52,728 nt of DNA, taken from contig JAVBNA010000010.1 in NCBI GenBank assembly GCA_031551875.1, positions 1-52,728 on the forward strand, given 5' to 3'. This document shows positions 7,157-19,292 of the stretch, piece by piece. Under the pieces are notes generated by a model. That model saw only the letters and a list, made by a program, of their open reading frames with translations, was not told the DNA's origin and made no database searches. A program made the position numbers and the translations under genes. Position 1 is the stretch's first letter. Each line of letters begins with the position of its first letter. Source of the DNA: JAVBNA01 sp031551875. Its GTDB lineage: Bacteria > Bacillota > Clostridia > Oscillospirales > Acutalibacteraceae.

Positions 7157-8437
7157 TTGGATAAATTTATAGTACGCGGCGGAAACAAACTGTACGGTGA
7201 AGTCAACATCAGCGGCGCAAAAAACGCAGCTGTCGCGATTATTCCCGCAGCCATTCTCGCCGACGGAGTTTGCCGAATTGAAAACATCCCCAACATCTCC
7301 GATGTGGGTATTATAGCCCGCCTTTTGTTTGAAATGGGCGCACAGGTTAAAATGATTAACAAATCGACCATCGAAGTGGATTGCCGGCATATCACTTCCC
7401 CTGTCGCTTCCTATGAACTGGTCCGGCACATGCGCGCTTCCTATTATTTGCTCGGTTCCCTTCTGGGACGCTTTAACGAGGCCTCCGTGGCCATGCCGGG
7501 CGGCTGTAACTTCGGGGTTCGCCCCATTGACCTGCATTTAAAGGGCTTTGAGGCGCTGGGCGCTGAGTCCAAACTCAACGACGGTATGATCGAGCTCAAG
7601 ACCGATCGGCTGCGCGGCAACCACATTTTCTTTGACGTTGTCTCGGTGGGCGCGACCATCAACATCATGCTGGCCGCTGTCAAGGCGGAGGGACTGACCG
7701 TGATGGAAAACGCCGCCAAGGAACCCCACATCGTTGACCTCGCCAACTTCTTAAATTCCATGGGCGCCGACATTCGCGGCGCGGGCACTGACGTGATTAA
7801 AATTCATGGAGTGCAGAAACTGAGCGGCACGACCTACTCCATCATTCCCGACCAGATCGAGGCCGGCACCTATATGGCGGTGGCTGCGGCTGCGGGCGGG
7901 GACGTGCTCATCAAAAACGTCATTCCGAAACACCTGGAACCCATTTCCGCCAAACTTGAGGAGATGGGCGTTGAGGTCACGGAGTACGACGATTCGGTGC
8001 GCATCCGCCGCGAGGGCAAGCTGACCAAGTGCAACATCAAGACCATGCCCCATCCCGGTTTCCCGACCGACATGCAGCCGCAGATCTGCGCGGTGCTTTC
8101 CATTGCGGAGGGTACAAGCATTGTGGCCGAAGGTGTCTGGGACAACCGCTTCCGATATACTGAAGAGCTTCGCCGTCTGGGCGCCAAGGTGTCCGTTGAG
8201 GGCCGCGTGGCGGTTTTTGAGGGTGTGCCTCAGCTCAAGGCCGCGCCGGTGAAGGCGACCGACCTGCGCGCGGGCGCGGCAGTGATCATTGCTGCCCTGA
8301 CCGCCGAGGGCACAACCGAAATCGAAGAGATCCAACATATCGAACGGGGATATGAAAACATCGAGCAGAAGCTTCGTGCTATTGGCGCCGACATCCGTCG
8401 GGTACACGTGCCCATGCTCCAGAGCAGCGCAATGTAA
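7157..8437 (+). CDS. murA: UDP-N-acetylglucosamine 1-carboxyvinyltransferase
   Basis: MurA moves the enolpyruvyl group from phosphoenolpyruvate to UDP-GlcNAc, the first committed step of peptidoglycan synthesis in the cytoplasm. The 426-residue protein has the N-terminal substrate lysine in SGAKNAAV and the active-site cysteine C117 in MPGGCNFGVRPID. An Asp in place of that Cys gives fosfomycin resistance in some bacteria; here Cys is present, so the enzyme should be sensitive. The start codon is TTG at 7157, with AAAGGGTG upstream. It is a single-gene unit between its promoter and a terminator at 8456-8508. Whether it is the MurAA or MurAB paralogue cannot be decided from one copy. Confidence 0.95.
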   Translation: MDKFIVRGGNKLYGEVNISGAKNAAVAIIPAAILADGVCRIENIPNISDVGIIARLLFEMGAQVKMINKSTIEVDCRHITSPVASYELVRHMRASYYLLGSLLGRFNEASVAMPGGCNFGVRPIDLHLKGFEALGAESKLNDGMIELKTDRLRGNHIFFDVVSVGATINIMLAAVKAEGLTVMENAAKEPHIVDLANFLNSMGADIRGAGTDVIKIHGVQKLSGTTYSIIPDQIEAGTYMAVAAAAGGDVLIKNVIPKHLEPISAKLEEMGVEVTEYDDSVRIRREGKLTKCNIKTMPHPGFPTDMQPQICAVLSIAEGTSIVAEGVWDNRFRYTEELRRLGAKVSVEGRVAVFEGVPQLKAAPVKATDLRAGAAVIIAALTAEGTTEIEEIQHIERGYENIEQKLRAIGADIRRVHVPMLQSSAM

Positions 8438-8455
8438 TATATGATTTTTGATATG

Positions 8456-8510
8456 AAAACCAGAAACCAGAAACCAGAGCACTGAGCTGGCTTCTCGCTT
8501 CTGGTTTTTA
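8456..8510 (+). terminator. murA terminator with triplicated left arm
   Basis: AAAACCAGAA (8456-8465) can pair with TTCTGGTTTT (8499-8508), with a T-rich 3' end. The left arm contains three perfect tandem copies of AAACCAG (8457-8463, 8464-8470, 8471-8477), so the right arm CTGGTTT (8501-8507) has three possible partners. Confidence 0.6.
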
Positions 8511-8538
8511 GTTTATGAGAGAGAAGGAATTCATTTCT

Positions 8539-9330
8539 ATGGCAAGACTTTGTCCCCTTTTCAGCGGCAGCAACGGCAACAGCCTTCTCTTTGAGGCGTG
8601 CGGCACGCGTATTCTGATTGATGCCGGCAAAAACGCCAAGCAGGTTGAGCTGGCCCTGCGCGCCTACGACGTGGAGCCGTCCACCATTCAGGCGATCTTT
8701 GTCACCCATGAGCACACCGACCACATCAGCGCCCTGCGCGTTTTCTGCTCCCGCCACAAGGTTCCAGTGTATGGGACGCCGGGCACCGTGCGGGCGCTTG
8801 AGCGTATGGGTGTTTGTACGGGAGGGTTTTCCGTGGATGAAATCGACGAGTCGGGCACGGTACTGCACGATTTGCGCATCACGCCCTTCCCCACCTCGCA
8901 CGACGCACTGCAAAGCTGCGGGTACACCATTGAAACGCCCGACGAGCAAAAAGTGGCCATTGCCACCGACCTCGGCATCATGACCGACGCTGTGCGGCGC
9001 GCCCTCGTAGGCAGCGACCTGATCGTCATGGAATCCAACCACGACGTACATATGCTCAAAAGCGGCGGTTATCCCTATCACCTCAAGCGGCGCATCCTCT
9101 CCGAGGACGGGCATCTATCCAACGAATGCTGTGCGGATGAGCTGTCAAGCTTTCTTAAAACCGGCACCACCCGCTTTTTGCTTGCCCATCTGAGCCGCGA
9201 AAACAACATGCCGCGCCTGGCCTACCAGACCGCACTCAACGCTTTGCAGGAGACCGGCGGCAAGGAGGGCATTGACTTCCTTTTACAGGTAGCAACTCCG
9301 GAAACAACGGCGCGAGCGATGGTGCTGTAG
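8539..9330 (+). CDS. yycJ: MBL-fold metallohydrolase, YycJ/WalJ family
   Basis: This 263-residue metallo-beta-lactamase-fold protein belongs to the YycJ family, thought to be a nuclease linked with DNA replication and cell-wall control by WalK/WalR. The metal motif THEHTDH is intact, and further ligands lie in SHD and in MESNHD. I choose the ATG at 8539 because AGAAGGA lies 10 bases upstream and the protein then begins MARLCPLFSGS, typical of the family; an in-frame ATG at 8515 lacks a site. rlmH starts 4 bases after the stop, an arrangement also seen near the walRK locus of other Firmicutes, although walRK is not in this window. Confidence 0.9.
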   Translation: MARLCPLFSGSNGNSLLFEACGTRILIDAGKNAKQVELALRAYDVEPSTIQAIFVTHEHTDHISALRVFCSRHKVPVYGTPGTVRALERMGVCTGGFSVDEIDESGTVLHDLRITPFPTSHDALQSCGYTIETPDEQKVAIATDLGIMTDAVRRALVGSDLIVMESNHDVHMLKSGGYPYHLKRRILSEDGHLSNECCADELSSFLKTGTTRFLLAHLSRENNMPRLAYQTALNALQETGGKEGIDFLLQVATPETTARAMVL

Positions 9331-9333
9331 GAT

Positions 9334-9813
9334 ATGAATGTGACAATACTGTGCGTTGGCAGGCTCAAAGAGGATTTTTGGCGGCAGGCCTGCGCAGAAT
9401 ACCAGAAGAGAATGACGCCCTTTGCAAAGGTTTCGGTGATTGAGGTTGCTGAATGCCGGCTGCCCAAAGACCCGTCTCCCGCCGAAATTCAGGCGGGGCT
9501 TCGCGCCGAGGGAGAGCTGCTGCTGGCCAAAATGCCACAGAACGCAGCGGTGGTTTCCCTATGCGTGGAAGGGGAAAAGCTTTCCTCCGAACGCTTTTCC
9601 GCGTGGATCTGCGACCGCACACTGCGCGGCGTCAGCCATATCGCCTTTGTGATCGGCGGTTCGACCGGGCTGTGGGAGCAGGTAAAAGCGCGGTCGGATC
9701 TGCGGCTCTCCTTTTCGGGCATGACCTTTCCCCATATGCTGGCGCGTGTGATGCTCTGTGAGCAGCTCTATCGCGCCTTTCAAATTATGAGCGATTCCCG
9801 TTATCACAAGTAA
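9334..9813 (+). CDS. rlmH: 23S rRNA (pseudouridine-1915-N3)-methyltransferase
   Basis: RlmH methylates pseudouridine 1915 in helix 69 of 23S rRNA on the assembled 70S ribosome. The 159-residue SPOUT-fold protein has the S-adenosylmethionine-binding knot FVIGGSTGL, and a C-terminus ending in SDSRYHK, close to the usual family ending. Length is normal. The start is 4 bases after yycJ with only a weak site (TAGGA), consistent with translational coupling. Confidence 0.95.
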   Translation: MNVTILCVGRLKEDFWRQACAEYQKRMTPFAKVSVIEVAECRLPKDPSPAEIQAGLRAEGELLLAKMPQNAAVVSLCVEGEKLSSERFSAWICDRTLRGVSHIAFVIGGSTGLWEQVKARSDLRLSFSGMTFPHMLARVMLCEQLYRAFQIMSDSRYHK

Positions 9814-9831
9814 AAACTGGAGGTTACCGAT

Positions 9832-12477
<2,646 letters not shown>

Positions 12478-12497
12478 GCTAAAGGAGGGAACGCCAC

Positions 12498-14030
12498 ATG
12501 GTTTCCCGCATTTACAGCCTGGGGCTGTACGGGCTGGATCCTTACGTGGTGGAGGTCGAGGCCGACTGTGCACAGGGCATCCCCACGTTTGATCTGGTCG
12601 GCCTGCCCACTGCCGCCGTCAAGGAGGCCAAGGACCGGGTGCGCACCTCCATCCACAACTCCGGTTTTGAATATCCCGTCTGCCGCATCACAGTCAACCT
12701 GGCGCCCGCTGACATACGCAAGGAGGGCGCGCTGTATGACCTGCCTGTGCTGCTGGCCATTTTACAGGCCTCCCGGCAGACCGATCTGGACATCCAGGGC
12801 AGCGCTTTCCTCGGTGAGCTTTCCCTTTCGGGGGAAATCCGTCCGGTGCACGGCGTACTGCCCATGACCATCAAGGCGCGTGAGGAGGGCTTTGCCCGCG
12901 TATTTGTGCCCGCGATGAATGCGCAGGAGGCCGCCGTTGTCACCGGAATTGACGTCTATCCCGTGTATGACATTGAGAGCCTGATCGGCCATTTGACCGG
13001 CGGGCAGGCGCTTTCACTCACGCGTCCCCAACCGCCCGAAGCGCCGCAAAGCGAAAACTATCTGGATTTCTCCGACGTGCGCGGGCAGCTGGAGGCCAAG
13101 CGGGCGGTGGAGATCGCAGCGGCGGGCGGACACAACATCCTGCTGATCGGGCCGCCCGGTTCGGGCAAGAGTATGCTCGCCAAGCGCCTGCCCTCCATTC
13201 TGCCCGATATGTCCTTTGAGGAATCGATTGAGACCACAAAAATTCATTCGATTGCCGGCGCACTGCCCACCGGGTCAGCGCTCGTGACCCGCCGCCCCTT
13301 CCGGGCGCCCCACCACACCGTCTCCCCGGCCGGGCTGACCGGCGGCGGCGCGGTGCCCAAGCCGGGGGAAATCTCCCTTGCCCATCACGGCGTCCTCTTT
13401 CTCGACGAGCTGCCCGAATTTCCCCGCGCGGCCATGGAGGTGCTCCGACAGCCCATTGAGGACGGCACGGTCACCATCTCCCGGGTCAGCTCACGTCTGA
13501 GCTACCCCTGCTCGGTCATGCTGGTGTGTGCGATGAACCCCTGTCCTTGCGGCTATTTCGGGCACCCGGCGCGAAAGTGCACCTGCTCCCCCACCATGGT
13601 CACCCGCTACCTCAACAAGGTGTCAGGGCCGCTGCTCGACCGTCTGGACATACACGTGGAGGTGCCGCCCGTCGAGTTCGACGACATGTCCTCGAAGGAA
13701 AGAGGGGAATGCTCAGAAGATATCCGGAGGCGGGTCAATACCGCGCGGAGGCTTCAGCAGGAACGCTACGCCGGCACCGGCATCTCCTGCAACGCCCGCC
13801 TGACCGCCGCGCGGCTGGATGAATTCTGTGAGCGTACGCAGGGGGCGCAAACCATACTGAGGCACTCCTTTGAAAAGCTCGGCCTTTCGGGACGTGCGTT
13901 TGACCGGGTACTTAAAGTGGCGCGCACGATCGCCGATCTGGACGGCAGTGCGCGCATTGAAGCGGGACATGTGGCGGAGGCGGTGCAATACCGCAGCATG
14001 GATCGCAAATACTGGCTCAAGGAACTATAG
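12498..14030 (+). CDS. YifB/ComM family AAA ATPase (Mg-chelatase-like)
   Basis: This 510-residue protein has an N-terminal Lon-protease-like domain (about 1-170), an AAA+ Mg-chelatase domain with Walker A GPPGSGKS (K224) and Walker B LFLDELPEF, a Cys cluster (CPCG...C-T-C) and a C-terminal helical domain. ComM of Gram-negative bacteria is a branch-migration helicase in natural transformation; in Clostridia the homologue is widespread and its role is less clear. The ATG at 12498 follows AAAGGAGGG, 20 bases after the ATPase stop, so co-transcription is likely. A very strong terminator follows. Confidence 0.92.
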   Translation: MVSRIYSLGLYGLDPYVVEVEADCAQGIPTFDLVGLPTAAVKEAKDRVRTSIHNSGFEYPVCRITVNLAPADIRKEGALYDLPVLLAILQASRQTDLDIQGSAFLGELSLSGEIRPVHGVLPMTIKAREEGFARVFVPAMNAQEAAVVTGIDVYPVYDIESLIGHLTGGQALSLTRPQPPEAPQSENYLDFSDVRGQLEAKRAVEIAAAGGHNILLIGPPGSGKSMLAKRLPSILPDMSFEESIETTKIHSIAGALPTGSALVTRRPFRAPHHTVSPAGLTGGGAVPKPGEISLAHHGVLFLDELPEFPRAAMEVLRQPIEDGTVTISRVSSRLSYPCSVMLVCAMNPCPCGYFGHPARKCTCSPTMVTRYLNKVSGPLLDRLDIHVEVPPVEFDDMSSKERGECSEDIRRRVNTARRLQQERYAGTGISCNARLTAARLDEFCERTQGAQTILRHSFEKLGLSGRAFDRVLKVARTIADLDGSARIEAGHVAEAVQYRSMDRKYWLKEL

Positions 14031-14033
14031 CGC

Positions 14034-14074
14034 AAAAAAGCCGTTCCGTGCAATGTGCACGGAACGGCTTTTTT
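14034..14074. terminator. bidirectional terminator between convergent genes
   Basis: A perfect 19-bp stem (arms 14034-14052 and 14056-14074) with a 3-base loop is flanked by A6 on one side and T6 on the other. It can end both the plus-strand ComM-like transcript and the minus-strand hybrid kinase transcript. Confidence 0.92.
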
Positions 14075-14090
14075 GTGTGCTGCCTATCTG

Positions 14091-17000
14091 TTATTTCGGC
14101 AGGTACTTCCTCAGCTTATCCAGAACCCCGTCGAAGTCGAGCGGTTTTCCGACGTGGTCGTTCATGCCGCACTCGAGGCATTTTTCAATATCCTCGCGGA
14201 ACACGTTGGCGGTCATTGCGACAATGGGAATATCCTTTGCCTTTGCGACTGGCAGTGCACGAATGCGGCGCGTTGCTTCCATGCCGTCCATTTCGGGCAT
14301 CTGCACGTCCATGAAAATCATGTCATAACGCTCGGGCGCTTCCTCAAACATGCGCACCGCCTCGGCGCCGTTCACCGCGCAGTCAATGGCCAGCTGCGTC
14401 GGTTCAAGCAGCGCCAGCACGATCTCACGGTTGATTTCCACGTCCTCCGCGAGCAGAATGCGGTTGCCTTTGAAGCAGTCCTCCTCTTCACCGGGGGTCT
14501 CCTGTGTCTCGACGGCGTTTTCTTCGCCGATGCAGTCATTGATACAGTCTGCGACCGCCGACGGGAAGAGCGGTTTTGAGAGGAATTTATCGACGCCCGC
14601 CGCCAGTGCCTGCGTTTCAATCTCGTTCCACTGGGCGGCGGAGATCATAATGATCACCGAACGCTCCGCACAGAGCTCCTTGATTTTCGCTGACAGCTCA
14701 ATTCCATCCATGCCGGGCATTTTCCAGTCCACGAAATACAGATCGTAACTACCCTTCGTCCTGATCCGCTCAATGGCCTCCTCCCCACTGGCCGCCGTGT
14801 CGCAATGGATCCCCAGGCGGTCGGCGATGTTCATGAAATATTCGCGCGTTTCCGCTTCGTCGTCCACGGCAAGCAGCCGCAGATTCCCCCGGTTCACGCC
14901 CGGATGAAGCAGGCTTTGCGCCGGCTGTTCGGCACGTTTCAGATCGACGGTAAACTTAAAGGAGGATCCTCTGCCAATCTCAGACTCAATCCAGATGCGG
15001 CCGCCCATCTCCTCCACAATGTGCTTGGAGATGGCAAGCCCCAGTCCGGTTCCGCCAAATTTGCGCGACGTGCTGTTCTCCGCCTGTACAAAGGACGAGA
15101 ACAGGCGCGCCTGCTGCTCCTCACTGATGCCGATCCCCGAATCGGTCAGTGAAACCCGTATCGTGCATATCCCATCCCTTTCTTCAATCAGACGGGTATC
15201 CAGCTTGATTGCGCCCTCCTCAGGCGTAAACTTAACCGCGTTGGACAACAGGTTTGTGACGACCTGTGCCAGCCGCTGGTCGTCGCCGACCAGATTGGGC
15301 GGGATCTCCTTGTCTATGATCACCGTGAAGCGCTGCTTCTTTTCGTCCACGCGGAAGCTGGACACGTTGACCACCTTTTGCAGCATTTTCTCAAAATTAA
15401 ACTCGACGCTCGAAAGCTCAAACCGGTTGGCCTCGATTTTGGACATGTCCAGGATGTCGTTGATCACGCCCAGCAGGTGGTTGGACGCCTCCTCAATCTT
15501 CCCGAAGGCATAGTCCTTGCGCGTGGCATCAGCGGCGGATTTCCCGATGGAGGTCATACCGATGATCGCGTTCATGGGGGTGCGCATTTCATGACTCATG
15601 TTGGAGAGGAAGTTGCTTTTGGCTTGGCTGGCAGACTGGGCGGCCTCGACCGCCTTCTCCAGCTCCTGCTGCAGCAGGATCGTGTCGGTGATGTCGTCGG
15701 TGCTGCCCACCACGCCCACAGCATTCCCGTTCTCGTCATACATTGGGGTGGTATGGGAACGGAACATCTTGCCGTCGACGTTTGCTATCCAGTCCTGCGG
15801 CCCTTCGGCGAAGGTCTTTTCCACATTTTCGATGATGTCCAGATGACGGTTTTTCTTCCGGGCGACCCGGAGATCTTTGCCCTCCAGGAAGTCGTGCCTG
15901 ATCCCCAGCTCCTTGAGATAGAGGCCGTTGAACAGCGTAATCACATAATCTTTGTCAATGCACCAGATAACGCCGGCATAATTCTTAATGACCGCCTCCA
16001 TCTGGGCGGCGGAGCTGCGGATGCTCAGCGTCATTTCGTTGCGCAGCATGGCGTTGGCAATCAGCAGGCTGCCCGAGCGCAGGATTGACTCCTCATTGGC
16101 CGTGAATGCCCGCTCGCTGTGGCAGTCGTCAAATCCGACGAAGCCCCAGAACTCATCGCGCAGAAATACCGGAATCACGAGGATGGACAGGATGCCCTGC
16201 GGTACGAGCTGCTCCTGCTCCGCCTTTGACAGGTTGCGGACAGGCCCGTTGACACACTGGCCGGACGACAGTTTCTCTTCCCAGCCGGGGACATTTTCGC
16301 TGTAGGGAATGTTTACAGTGTATTCGTTGCCCTGCTGCGGCTCGGCGCCCTCCGACCACTCGTAGAGCTGGGAGCCGTAAAGTATGCCGTCACTGACATG
16401 GTTTTTCCAGATATACACCCGGTCGACGCCGACCGATTCGGCCATCATGCCCATGCAGTGCCACAGGTCCTTCTCAAACTCGTCGACCTCCGATTGCAGC
16501 AGGATGGTCGCCGCGTCGTTGACCACATGCAGGAGCTCATCCTGATGCTCGATTTCACCGATCATTTTCTTGTATTCACGCAGGTCGCGGGTATAGCCGG
16601 CGACAATGTATTCCTCCCCGCGTTTGACGCGCACCAGCGTAATCTCGGACGGCACCGGCGTCCCGTCCAGCTTCTGGTGCATCCACTCGAATACGACCCG
16701 GCCGTTTGTAAACGCTTCGTGGATCATGCCGGCGGCCTTTTCGTCAGTGCGCTGTCCGTCGGGCTGAATTTCGGGGGAAAGCTCAAAGAACCGGTCGAGA
16801 TATTCCTGCTTGTCGCGCAGCTCAAACAGCTTGACCGCTTCCTGGTTACAGTCGATGTTGTTGAGATCCTTGTCCCAGAGGTTACAGCACAGCGGCGTCG
16901 CATCCAGCATCAGGCGGGTGCGCTCATCCGCGTCTCTCATCTCTGCGATCATTTTTTTGTATTCGCGCAGGTCGCGGGTATAGCCCAGCACGATATCCTC

Positions 17001-18497
17001 GTCGCCGTGCTTGACGCGCACCAGTGTGATTTCCGCCGGGATCGGAGTGCCATCCAGCTTTTGATGAAGCCACTCAAACACAACCCGTCCGTTCGCATAG
17101 GCCTCTTTGATCATGACAAGCGCTTTCTCCTCGGAGCGCTGCCCGTCAGGCTGAAACTCGGGAGAAAGCTCAAAAAACCGGTCGAGATACTCCTGCTTGT
17201 CACGCAGCTCAAACAGCTTCACTGCTTCCTCATTACAGTCAATGTTGTTGAACTGGGCATCCCAAAAATTACAGCACAGCGGCGTCGCGTCCAGCATAAC
17301 CCGCACGCGCGCGTCCGCCTCATTCATCTGATCGCGCATATTCTGTATGGTCTCCGCCAGTTCGCTGAATTCGTCATTCCGGTCGCTGCCATAGATCGTC
17401 CCCTCAGCGCCCGCATTGACAATGCTGTCGTTCAGCTTTCGGAGCGGGTCAAGCGCGATACGGCGGATGAGCAGGTCGTTTGCAATGGTATAGACCGCAA
17501 AAGCGGCCAGCATGACAAGCAGCATGAGCAGAAGCCGCTCCATGCTGAACAACGAATTGGAATTATACAAGGCAACGACCGACCAGCTTGTCCCTCCAAT
17601 GGGCGCAATGGACATATAGCCGTAATGCCCCGACTGCAGCCGGATAATCTCGGGCGTCGTGTCGGGCGAAAAATGCCCGTCCACATTCTTCAGATAGGCT
17701 TGGATGGCGGTGCGAAATCCGTCCGCGCTGTTTGTCTCAAAGACGCTGGGCTTTTCCTCGTTCTCTTCGGGCAGCTCTCCCTTCGCAATTTGTACGCTGT
17801 CCATTTGAATGGCGCCGGTCTGATCGATGATGTAGCCGTGCACGTTTTGATTGTCATAGTCCCCAAACACTTCACTGCCCACCGTCTCAAAGTTCAGCCC
17901 AGAGCAGAATACGCCCAGCACTTTTCCGTTCTGGATCACCTTGTGATTGATCCACAGCCGCCGGGTGTTTGTCACCTTATCCACATCTATATTCAGAGTA
18001 TATTCGCTGTCCGATTCAGTGCAGGAAAAATACCATTCATTGTATGCCACCGCCGGGTCAATGATGTCAAAGGGCACGAACTTCTCCAGTGAAGCGCCTT
18101 CATCCACCGAATATTCGTTGAGCGACCCTTGGATGCCGAAGTAGAGATTGGCGCTTTGCAGCATGCCCGCATAGTCCATCATCTCTTCATAAGCCCGTTT
18201 TCGCTTGTCCTCATTGTCCTCATCGGCAAACCAGTTCGTCACGGCGCTCGATTGGGCAACCTTGTTGACCAGCGCCAGTTCACGGTTGAGATACGAACCA
18301 AATTTTTCCACGGTTTCAACCGAGTAAAAGCGAACGTAATTCTGTGAGGCATCCTGCGTAATGGCCGAGATCATAACCAGGGCCACCGTGATAACCACAG
18401 CCAGAATCGCCAGCAAAAGAATCATATTGATGTTGCGGAAACGTGCCGCGATCCGGCGTTTGGGAGATGTTTTGTCCGATGTTTTTGTTCTGTTCAT
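14091..18497 (-). CDS. membrane hybrid histidine kinase with two receiver domains
   Basis: This 1468-residue sensor has a membrane segment near residues 20-42, an outside Cache-like sensing region (about 43-310), a second membrane segment (about 318-340), then two nearly identical tandem PAS units of 129 residues (401-529 and 530-658), a GAF domain, a further PAS, a HisKA domain with H969 in NMSHEMRTPMN, an HATPase domain, and two receiver domains with phospho-acceptor sites D1257 and D1397. No Hpt domain is present, so phosphate must pass to a separate protein or the receivers act within the molecule. The start at 18497 is chosen for the AAGGAGA site 6 bases upstream; a start at 18524 has none. 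The signal and target are unknown. No response regulator with a DNA-binding domain is adjacent. Confidence 0.88.
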   Translation of the reverse strand: MNRTKTSDKTSPKRRIAARFRNINMILLLAILAVVITVALVMISAITQDASQNYVRFYSVETVEKFGSYLNRELALVNKVAQSSAVTNWFADEDNEDKRKRAYEEMMDYAGMLQSANLYFGIQGSLNEYSVDEGASLEKFVPFDIIDPAVAYNEWYFSCTESDSEYTLNIDVDKVTNTRRLWINHKVIQNGKVLGVFCSGLNFETVGSEVFGDYDNQNVHGYIIDQTGAIQMDSVQIAKGELPEENEEKPSVFETNSADGFRTAIQAYLKNVDGHFSPDTTPEIIRLQSGHYGYMSIAPIGGTSWSVVALYNSNSLFSMERLLLMLLVMLAAFAVYTIANDLLIRRIALDPLRKLNDSIVNAGAEGTIYGSDRNDEFSELAETIQNMRDQMNEADARVRVMLDATPLCCNFWDAQFNNIDCNEEAVKLFELRDKQEYLDRFFELSPEFQPDGQRSEEKALVMIKEAYANGRVVFEWLHQKLDGTPIPAEITLVRVKHGDEDIVLGYTRDLREYKKMIAEMRDADERTRLMLDATPLCCNLWDKDLNNIDCNQEAVKLFELRDKQEYLDRFFELSPEIQPDGQRTDEKAAGMIHEAFTNGRVVFEWMHQKLDGTPVPSEITLVRVKRGEEYIVAGYTRDLREYKKMIGEIEHQDELLHVVNDAATILLQSEVDEFEKDLWHCMGMMAESVGVDRVYIWKNHVSDGILYGSQLYEWSEGAEPQQGNEYTVNIPYSENVPGWEEKLSSGQCVNGPVRNLSKAEQEQLVPQGILSILVIPVFLRDEFWGFVGFDDCHSERAFTANEESILRSGSLLIANAMLRNEMTLSIRSSAAQMEAVIKNYAGVIWCIDKDYVITLFNGLYLKELGIRHDFLEGKDLRVARKKNRHLDIIENVEKTFAEGPQDWIANVDGKMFRSHTTPMYDENGNAVGVVGSTDDITDTILLQQELEKAVEAAQSASQAKSNFLSNMSHEMRTPMNAIIGMTSIGKSAADATRKDYAFGKIEEASNHLLGVINDILDMSKIEANRFELSSVEFNFEKMLQKVVNVSSFRVDEKKQRFTVIIDKEIPPNLVGDDQRLAQVVTNLLSNAVKFTPEEGAIKLDTRLIEERDGICTIRVSLTDSGIGISEEQQARLFSSFVQAENSTSRKFGGTGLGLAISKHIVEEMGGRIWIESEIGRGSSFKFTVDLKRAEQPAQSLLHPGVNRGNLRLLAVDDEAETREYFMNIADRLGIHCDTAASGEEAIERIRTKGSYDLYFVDWKMPGMDGIELSAKIKELCAERSVIIMISAAQWNEIETQALAAGVDKFLSKPLFPSAVADCINDCIGEENAVETQETPGEEEDCFKGNRILLAEDVEINREIVLALLEPTQLAIDCAVNGAEAVRMFEEAPERYDMIFMDVQMPEMDGMEATRRIRALPVAKAKDIPIVAMTANVFREDIEKCLECGMNDHVGKPLDFDGVLDKLRKYLPK
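16524..17297 (-). repeat. tandem 387-bp duplication encoding two PAS units
   Basis: The motif MLDATPLCCN recurs exactly 387 bases (129 codons) apart, at 17297 and 16910. Long stretches of both copies encode identical residues (for example KQEYLDRFFELSP, FEW-HQKLDGTP, GYTRDLREYKKMI). This is a recent in-frame duplication inside the kinase gene. Confidence 0.9.
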
Positions 18498-18574
18498 ATT
18501 GTGTCTCCTTGTTTCGAATATCATAAAAATCCGCAGTTCTCCGCATCAAATGGTAAGTGTCAATAATTGATTTG

Positions 18575-18603
18575 ATTTTAACATAAAAATGATTAGAAAA
18601 CAA
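18575..18603 (-). promoter_or_regulatory. candidate promoter of the hybrid kinase
   Basis: On the minus strand TTGTTT (18603-18598) and TAAAAT (18580-18575) are 17 bases apart, 77 bases before the start codon. A TTGACA at 18563-18558 lacks a good -10. Confidence 0.45.
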
Positions 18604-18651
18604 CTGAAATACAAGACTTTCACCTTTCCGCTTTCATCCAAAGTATGTCAT

Positions 18652-18688
18652 AAAACAATGCCGCCGGATTATCCGGCGGCATTGTTTT
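18652..18688 (-). terminator. terminator of the pyrK-ppi operon
   Basis: A perfect 17-bp stem (18652-18668 with 18672-18688), 3-base loop, begins within the stop codon of the cyclophilin gene and ends in TTTT on the minus strand. Confidence 0.85.
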
Positions 18689-19289
18689 ACCGTGTTGCAA
18701 TCTCTATGGAGTTAATTTTGACGTCCTCAAGCGGTTTGTCCGCCCGGCCGACCTTGACATTCGCGATACGGTCTACTACGTCCATTCCATCGACTACCTG
18801 GCCGAACACCGTGTGCTTAAAGTCGAGCCACGGCGTCCCGCCCAGCCTCTCATAAGCCTCTACGACCGACTCAGAAAATCCGGCGGCCTCGCCGAGCTGC
18901 TTCATCTGTCCCAGCATGTTTTGGGGCACTTCGGGCGCGTGCACAATGAAAAACTGGCTGCCGTTTGTCGAAGGGCCTGCGTTGGCCATGGACAGCGCCC
19001 CCTTCAGATTGTGCAGCGCAGGGTCAAATTCGTCCTCAAACGTCTCCCCCCAGATGCTCTCTCCCCCGGTTCCGGTGCCGTTCGGGTCGCCGCCCTGAAT
19101 CATAAAGTCCTTGATCACGCGGTGAAAAATCAGCCCGTCATAGTAGCCGTTTTTTGTGTGTGTGGTGAAGTTTTCCACCGCCTTGGGCGCTTCAGACGGG
19201 AACAGGCGCACCGTAATGTCGCCCATCGAGGTGTGAAAAATTGCGGTCTGGTCTCCGGCTTTGGGGCTTCTGAGCTGGTATTCGGACAT
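18687..19289 (-). CDS. peptidyl-prolyl cis-trans isomerase, cyclophilin type
   Basis: This 200-residue cytoplasmic cyclophilin catalyses proline isomerisation during protein folding. The active-site stretch FHRVIKDFMIQGGDP holds the catalytic Arg, followed by GSQFFI; there is no signal peptide or lipobox. An insertion of about 35 residues (around 120-160) separates the core strands compared with the smallest bacterial forms. Its GGAGG site overlaps the stop codon of ruvX, so it is the last gene of a compact operon and is followed directly by a terminator. Confidence 0.93.
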   Translation of the reverse strand: MSEYQLRSPKAGDQTAIFHTSMGDITVRLFPSEAPKAVENFTTHTKNGYYDGLIFHRVIKDFMIQGGDPNGTGTGGESIWGETFEDEFDPALHNLKGALSMANAGPSTNGSQFFIVHAPEVPQNMLGQMKQLGEAAGFSESVVEAYERLGGTPWLDFKHTVFGQVVDGMDVVDRIANVKVGRADKPLEDVKINSIEIATR

Positions 19290-19292
19290 AGG

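Noticed and set aside
6931..7395. 154-codon minus-strand frame over the murA start
   Set aside because: Antisense to murA and its promoter, with no site and no recognisable motif.
8457..8477. CRISPR-like repeats
   Set aside because: Only three tandem 7-mers without spacers; explained as part of a terminator.
16398..18092. 564-codon plus-strand frame inside the hybrid kinase gene
   Set aside because: It is antisense to clear PAS/GAF coding sequence; long shadow frames are expected in GC-rich genes.
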